A stretch of DNA of 64,000 bases, taken from the NCBI GenBank assembly GCA_029717555.1, contig JAMDHS010000010.1:287379-351378 (forward strand), in the 5' to 3' direction. Numbering within the stretch: position 1 is the first letter of the stretch; every line of letters starts with the position of its first letter. Shown one piece after another: positions 58,030 through 64,000 of this stretch. This stretch comes from Peribolospora baueri. Lineage: Eukaryota; Basidiomycota; Peribolosporomycetes; Peribolosporales; Peribolosporaceae. A model generated the notes under the pieces. That model was not told the DNA's origin. It saw only the letters and a program-made list of their open reading frames with translations, and ran no database searches. A program made the translations under genes and the position numbers.

Positions 58030-58978
58030 CTGTCGAACGACTCGCCGATGGTCTGTGGCGCTAAGTGGAGAGGTCGGCAAGACAAAGCAGAATACGAAAG
58101 GAAGCGACGGACGGGAGGAGGATGTTCCAAACGAATTGGAGGCCTGCTCTTCGCCGTCGACCGTGTGATGAAGGGAAGAAGAAAAGAGCGGTCGGTCGCC
58201 CCGAGTGTGGAGCGGGCGATGGACGACGAGCGCATTGATCGGTCGGTCGCGGTCGCGCACTGTCTGGGGAGTAGGGTTAGGAAGCCCGCCTACGGCCGTC
58301 TCCAGCCGACCGGGTCGGACGCGTGCGGCATTTCCTTACGTAATGATTGCTTCTTGGGTGAGAGGGCGAGTAGCGTGTGACGCTCCGCTCTATCGCCGAA
58401 TGCGCGTCAACTGAACGGAGGTCCGGTTCGCACGCGCGGTCACCACCGACCGGTCCGGGGGAGCGAGCGTCGTCTTCTTGACGCCCGCATCGAGGACCGA
58501 AGGAAGACATATTCGGCAATGAAACTTGCTCGCATGCTCACTTCTTTCGCTTGCCTTGCTCCTCCACCTCGCCCACGGCCATCCAGTGCGTGCGTGCCCC
58601 GGATAAAGGGGACGCCGCCGCTGGTTACCGGCCCGACGTTTCGCCATGCATGGCTTGCATCGCTGGCTTGGCTGCCCTCGTTGGGCCCCTGTTGTCGAAG
58701 CCAGGACGAGGACGGGGCTCCGGCGATGGTGGACGGACGGGATTAGGAGGGAGGGAGGAGGGAGGGAGGGATGAGGAATGTGAATGAATGACTGGCTGAC
58801 CGACGGGCCGGCGGCCGAGAAGGCGAAATGATACGATGGCTGCCGCCGGTGGCAGGCTTTTTTAACCGCGTCTTCTTGCACCTCCCTCCTCCCACCTTCC
58901 TCTCCTTCTCCCTCTACCACCCCACCACTCGTTTCTGCTCCCAGCCCCCACGCTCCTTCTTCCCACTTGACCCTCTCC
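58030..58978. promoter_or_regulatory. Divergent promoter region between THO2 and GH92
   Basis: About 950 bases. GGGAGGAGGGAGG purine stretches near 58745-58770 and C/T-rich blocks before 58979. Open frames on both strands lack any family signal and none is called. Confidence 0.4.
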
Positions 58979-61900
58979 ATGCTCGCCCACGCGAGCCTCG
59001 CGCTCGTTTCTTCCCTCACCCTCCCCCTTCTCATCGTCCTCGGAGGCGATGGCCGTGGTTTTGTTCGAGCCCAGGCGGACCCCGCTCAGTATGGTATGTC
59101 GGCCATCAGTGCCTCCTCGCGCTCTCCACCAGACACAGACACACGTTCGAACGATGCCTGAGCACATTCACTTCGCCCGCTCCACCGTGTCCGTTTCTTT
59201 ATCGATCAGTCGACCAGTTCATAGGCACAGCCAATGGCGGTCACGTATTCGCAGGCGCGACTTTGCCCTTCGGTGCAGTCAAGGCCGTCGCGGACTGCGA
59301 CAGTGGTGATGCGCAAGGTCAGTAGCGTAGCGTCGTTGTATGCTCCGATCATGCGGTTAGGGGGAGATGGATCGCTCATAACCTCCTTTCTCTTGTCCGC
59401 CCGGACTGCCTCGTCGTCCTCTCAACCGTCCTTCCTTTTCTTCAGGCGGGTTCGTCTCTGATGGCAGCCCAATCCTTGGTATCAGGTGGGTCCCCAGCAT
59501 TCCCCCGTGGTTTCTCGCTGTCGCCTCTTCCTCTTTGACCACCTCTCGCTCCTCTCCCTCCCCCTCTCCTCTTCTCCCTTCCTCACACCCCTACAGCCCA
59601 TTGCACGACGACGGCACCGGTGGCGGCAAGAGCTTGGGCAACTTTAAGCTCATGCCCATGTACTGCGACCTGCTCGCTCCTTCTGGTAGCGCCGACCGCT
59701 GCAATACTACCTTGGAACAGAGGGACACGCCAAGAGTGGAGGGGAGCCAAAGTGAGCTTGGCTTGTCTTGCTCGAGGTCACGAGTCGTTGCCCCCTCTCT
59801 GACCGACTCCGTTTGGATATGCCCCTCTGAACAGGTGCCTCACCTGGGTACTTCTCCCTCGGCCTCGAGACGGGTATCACGACCGAGGTCACTGTCACGC
59901 AGCATGTCGCCTTGCACAGGTTCACTTTCCATCGCGATCTCACTCCGTCTTCGTCGACCAACGCATCCTCGCCGTCCGCCTCCGCTGCGGGAAGCCGTAG
60001 AATGGAGGGCCACCGACCGGGTGAAGCGAGGCACGGTCGGCGGGGGCTTGTCCGTGCGCGGTACCCCTCTGCTTCCGATGTTTCGGGGCTTGCTTCCTCT
60101 ACGCTCGGTCATAGCGCCTCCTCTCCTTCCCAGCCCGCTCCGAAATCAGGTCCCGTACTTTTGCTCGACCTGACAAACGACCTCAGCCGGTCCTTCCAGG
60201 GCGACGGGACGCTCAATATTCAGTTCCAACAAGAAAAGTCGGGACAAAACGCGACCGATGCGAACGGACGTGGGCAGACGGCTAGGATCACTGGGTCAGG
60301 CAGATTCACTCCCAGTTTTGGAGAGGGCACCTTCGAGGTGAGTACGAGGGGTCCGACCCGGTCCTCCCGTCTCTGGCACTGGCCCATATAATTGACCTTC
60401 CCCACAACTTTACTCTTCTCAAACATCATTCATCCTGGTCCGATTGCACGCCATTGTCACCAACCAGGTCTTTTTCTGCCTTGACGCGCCCGGCGTGACC
60501 CTCGCAGGGACTTATGCGAACCGTTCGATCAACGTTGGTCAAGACGTTCTCGTCGCTCAAAATCCTGCGAGTGAGTTTCTCGATAAAACCTCGTTCTCCC
60601 TGCCGGTGCGGAGGGCGCACACGCTGCCGCTTTTTTTCGTGTCATAGGTGACTTTCCCTGCTCACGTCCCTTTCGCTCTGCCCGATCCCTCTCCTCTTGC
60701 CCTTTTCGCAGCCGAGTACGGCGCCCTTCTGTCCATCTCTCCCGCCTACCTCCAATCGCACAATTCCTCCCTCCCCGTCCGGCAAGCCATCTCCTGGACC
60801 TCAACTTCGCAGGCTTGCGCTTTCGCAGAAGCCGAGGTCCTTTCTTTCGACGCGCCCGAGCAGTTTGATAAGGTCAAGAGCGCGGCGAGGGCAAGGTGGA
60901 ACAAGGTGCTCGGGACGGTTCAAGTCGGCTTGGAGGGCGTCACTCCGGAGCGCGTGACCGATTTCTGGACCTCCGTAAGTTGACTTCTTCCGATCCGTCC
61001 GACTTGCACTTTTTGACGCGTCGCGCTCTCGCCTCTCTTGGTCCCGGTCGACTCACCGTCACTTCCCCCTTCTTCTCCCCTGGAACGGCCGTCCACAGCT
61101 ATACAGGACCTACATCTCCCCGTACAACCTCACCGGCGACAACCCGCTCTGGCAGTCGTCGGAACCGTTCTATGACAGCTACTACTGCATCTGTGAGTAG
61201 TCGTTTTTGTCGTCTTCTTTCAGGCCGCCGAGCACGAACGATTCGAGGTCTCCTGGACACTGACCCTCGTCTTCCCCGCGCTCCTTTTCCCGTCCGTTTT
61301 CTCTGGTCGCAACGTTCTGCTGCTAGGGGACTCGTTCCGTGTGGTGAGTGTCCATCCCTTCTCCTCGCTCTCTGTCTCCCTCTCGTTACTCGACAGATGC
61401 GTGTCACTCACCGTGCTCGCCTTTTCCCTCTTCTGTGCAGGTTCACCCTCTGTGGACGATCACCCAACCCGACACGCAAGCAGAGGTGATCCGCGCCCTC
61501 ATCGACGTCTATAGACACACCGGCTTCCTTCCCGACTGTCGCATGAGCCTCGATAAAGGATTCACTCAGGTGCGTGTTCGAACGCATGTGTCTTTTCCTC
61601 CTTCTCTTACCCCTCCTTTTTTCCATTTCCCCTTTCTCACTCGTTTTATTATCTCGTTTTATCCTGCACTCTTTTCCCGCTCTGTGCTCTCCAACAACAG
61701 GGCGGCAGTAACGCGGATTCCCTTCTGGCCGACTCGTTCGTCAAAGGCATCTCTGCAGGCATCGATTGGGAAACTGGCTTCGAGGCGATCAAGAAGGACG
61801 CCAACGTAGAGCCCCCCAATTGGGGCGTTGAGGGCCGGGGTGGCATCCAGAGCCGCGCCAAGCTCGGTTACGTTCCTGTCGATGACAGCACCGATCCTCC

Positions 61901-63603
61901 CGGTGTGGGCACCAAAGGCAGGTCGGCTAGCAGGACTTTGGAGTACTCTTACAACGTGCGCATCCTCCCGCTTTTTACCTTCTCCTCTCCCTTTTGATTC
62001 CACCTCTTCGATCAGGTTGGATCAACTGGTCGGAGTGTGGGTGCCCTGTTGACATGTCTTCTTTGATCCCCGTCCCTTCCAAACGCAGGACTTCTCCATC
62101 GCCCTTGTCGCCCAAGGCCTCGGCCATTCGGCGGACTATGCCCACTACACGAATGCTAGTGGGGACTGGTACAACCTCTGGAACCCTAACACTACCAATT
62201 CGGGCTTCTCTGGTTTCATCCAGCCGCGGTATGCTGTGAGGATGACCAAGACGCGGTTTCGTTTGACGGAGACAGACCCCGCTCACGACGAGATTGTGAT
62301 CTCCTTCATACGGCTACGATCCTGGACGCTCAAAACCTAATGACGGCAGGACGGTACCTGGGACCATGTCGATCCACGCTTCTGCTCGCCCGTCCTCGGC
62401 CACACGGTACGTGATGCGTGATGCGTGCATGCAGGTTTCGCGGTCATCTCCATCATGCGGCGGTAGCGCGCTGACCCGCGCATCATCCTCGTCCCACGCG
62501 CTCCCTGCCCTTCTTTTCAGAGCTGCTACCTCAACCCTCAAGGCGGCGAGTTTTACGAAGGTGAGTTCCCTTCTGCCGTCGTTGAACAGCGCTGGAGGTA
62601 CCGGCCCTTTTCCAATCCTTTTCCCTCGTCCATGTTAGCCTCCTCGTGGCAGTACAGCACCTACGTGCCACACGATATGGCACGACTGATCACGCTTGCG
62701 GGTGGCAATGAGACGTTTGTCAAGCGGCTCGACGCGCTGTGGGACAATCACTACGCCGACATTGGGGTGAGTGTCGACAGCCGGATGTGCTCTTTGCTCC
62801 TCACCTTTTACCCGGGTTTCTCCCCTTTCTGCGAGGGGGCTTGGACTAAGCGACTGACTGGTGTTCTCTTCGCGACCTGACTCGGTCACAATGCAGGACG
62901 AACCGGCCTTCTTGCCGCTCTTCCTGTACAACTACGCCGGACAGCCTGCGAAGACGGTGGATAGGGTGCTGAACGTGATTGACGGGGGCTTCAACACCAG
63001 TGTCAACGGTCTTCCCGGGAATGAGTGAGTGAGGTGGAGGAAGGCTGAACGGAGGAGAGGAGGGGAGGACTCAAGTTGACTTTCTTCCTCGTCGTCTTCG
63101 CTCGCACCTTCGTGACCGGTCATACAGCGACAGCGGAGCTATGGGCGCACTCGTCGTTTTCTCCTCCCTCGGCTTCTTCCCCGTGGCAGGTCAGTTCAAG
63201 CATGCCTTTCCCGCCTTTGTCACCGAGTTTCGAGCCGCGCCCGCCATCGAGCTCACTTTTCTCCCCCCCTTGTCTCTCCCGTTCCGCCTCCTCCAAAGGC
63301 CAATCCGTCTACCTCCTCTCAACGCCCTTCTTCCCCTCGCTCACCTTCACCAACTCCGTCACGGGAACGACGGCCCGCTTCACGACGATCAACTTTGACG
63401 GCGCGTCGACGAACAAGTACATTCAGTCCGTCAAGGTCAACGGCACGGACTACACGCACAACTGGATCAGCCACGATATCTTCCGGTACGGTGGCACCGT
63501 CGAGATCACCCTCGGCCCTCACCCCAGCCAGACGTGGGGGACGAGCCCGGCGGACCTGCCGCCCAGCTTGAGTACCGGCGGCAATTTCGCCGGAGGTCAT
63601 TGA
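58979..63603 (+). CDS. Secreted GH92 alpha-mannosidase
   Basis: Exo-acting alpha-mannosidase of glycoside hydrolase family 92, calcium-dependent, inverting; acts on mannoproteins outside the cell or in the secretory pathway. The start at 58979 gives a signal peptide (MLAHASLALVSSLTLPLLIV). N-terminal beta-sandwich: QFIGTANGGHVFAGATLPFG, SPLHDDGTGGGKSLGNFKLM, ASPGYFSLGLETGITTEVTV, LLLDLTNDLSRSFQGDG. The helical barrel domain has WSSEP-like QSSEPFYDSYYC, WDTFR-VVHPLWTITQPDTQA, LPDCRMSLDKGFTQGGSNAD, DFSIALVAQGLGHSADYAHY, EFYEASSWQYSTYVPHDMA (likely catalytic Glu) and GLPGNDDSGAMGALVVFSSL (catalytic Asp pair). There are many N-glycosylation sequons. An unusual Ser/Arg/Gly-rich insert (about 75 residues, 59.95-60.15 kb) sits between FTFHRD and LLLDLTND. 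About 16 exons; TGA at 63601. Confidence 0.93.
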
Positions 63604-63935
63604 TACCAAGCCGGGGTCGCCCGTGCCTTCGTTCCCTCGTTCGTTCGTTCCCTCGCGGCCAAGACAGGACGGTCTTCTCGACCGCCGGTTCGCACACCTC
63701 TCCACCGCGTCCTTAGCGCGGTGATCACTTATACCCGATTCGATTTTGTGTCTTCCGCGTCCGACTTTCGGCGCCCAAAGGCAGGCTGCAATCTTAGTCA
63801 TTACATCCACTCCACCTGAGGAAAGCGGGCGGGTGGGAGCTCGTAAGGAAACGAACGGATCGTCACTGAAATGAAGGAAGAGGAAAACGTATATGCCGTG
63901 CCCGTCCACGCGCGCGGGAAGATGCGGAAACGATA
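63604..63935. other. Convergent 3' spacer
   Basis: About 330 bases between the GH92 stop and the stop of the next minus-strand gene. A minus-strand open frame across it is antisense to GH92. It includes a short TTCG/TTCC repeat near 63630. Confidence 0.4.
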
Positions 63936-63986
63936 CTAGTAGCCTTGAACCTGCGGATTGTCTTTGGTGAAGAGCTTGGCGATCTC
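63936..63986 (-). CDS. Last exon of a gene running off the right edge (partial)
   Basis: On the minus strand a TATATAG acceptor (63987-63988) is followed by codons EIAKLFTKDNPQVQGY and TAG at 63936-63938. The poly-T and ATATAG context fits a real 3' splice site, and the residues look like a natural C-terminus. The rest of the gene lies beyond base 64000, so the family cannot be named. Partial at its 5' side. Confidence 0.5.
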   Translation of the reverse strand, partial: EIAKLFTKDNPQVQGY

Positions 63987-64000
63987 CTATATAAAAAAAA

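Overview
The window is nuclear DNA from an intron-rich, GC-rich fungus, most likely a basidiomycete (I lean towards Ustilaginomycotina/Exobasidiomycetes or a similar compact yeast-like lineage, but cannot prove it). The reasons are short introns (about 40-165 bases) with GTGAGT/GTAAGT-type donors and CAG/TAG acceptors in nearly every gene, single-copy eukaryotic housekeeping proteins, mitochondrial and ER proteins, and no prokaryotic operon structure. All gene models were built by hand by joining open frames across consensus splice sites. Outer limits given are start codon to stop codon, so they include introns and exclude UTRs.

Layout, left to right. 0-11 kb: a small secreted protein (-), PET117 (-), ATP4 (+), a membrane dipeptidyl aminopeptidase (+) and an ADIP/SSX2IP/Msd1-like coiled-coil protein (-). 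11-19 kb: an NRPS-like carboxylic acid reductase with A, T and R domains (-), a poorly resolved small-ORF stretch, and kynureninase (+). 19-25 kb: an unrecognised gene (-), a decayed O-methyltransferase (+) and dolichyl diphosphatase (-). 25-31 kb: a 524-base inverted-repeat-bounded element, a xylitol/sorbitol-type dehydrogenase (+) and an MFS transporter (-). 31-38 kb: hypoxanthine-guanine phosphoribosyltransferase with several microexons (+), 3-hydroxyisobutyryl-CoA hydrolase (+), an AT-richer spacer with two different 21-base tandem arrays, and an acidic disordered protein (+). 38-49 kb: UDP-glucose dehydrogenase (-), pyruvate decarboxylase (-) and an alpha/beta-hydrolase-fold protein (+). 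49-64 kb: THO2, the large THO complex subunit (-), a secreted GH92 alpha-mannosidase (+) and the last exon of a gene running off the right edge (-).

The genes do not form one pathway. PET117 and ATP4 both serve mitochondrial respiration. PDC, the sugar alcohol dehydrogenase and UGD1 are carbon and nucleotide-sugar metabolism. BNA5 and HPT1 are NAD and purine metabolism. CAX4 supports N-glycosylation, and GH92 trims mannose. The most candidate-like secondary-metabolism locus is the reductase at 11.1-15.6 kb, whose substrate cannot be read from the sequence.

Points most worth a second look are consecutive 12-, 7-, 25- and 9-base exons in HPT1; a 43-base poly-C tract inside an intron, 8 bases from its acceptor; the MITE-like element at 24991-25514; the O-methyltransferase with three independent lesions; and the paired 21-base repeat arrays at 36.1 and 36.8 kb.
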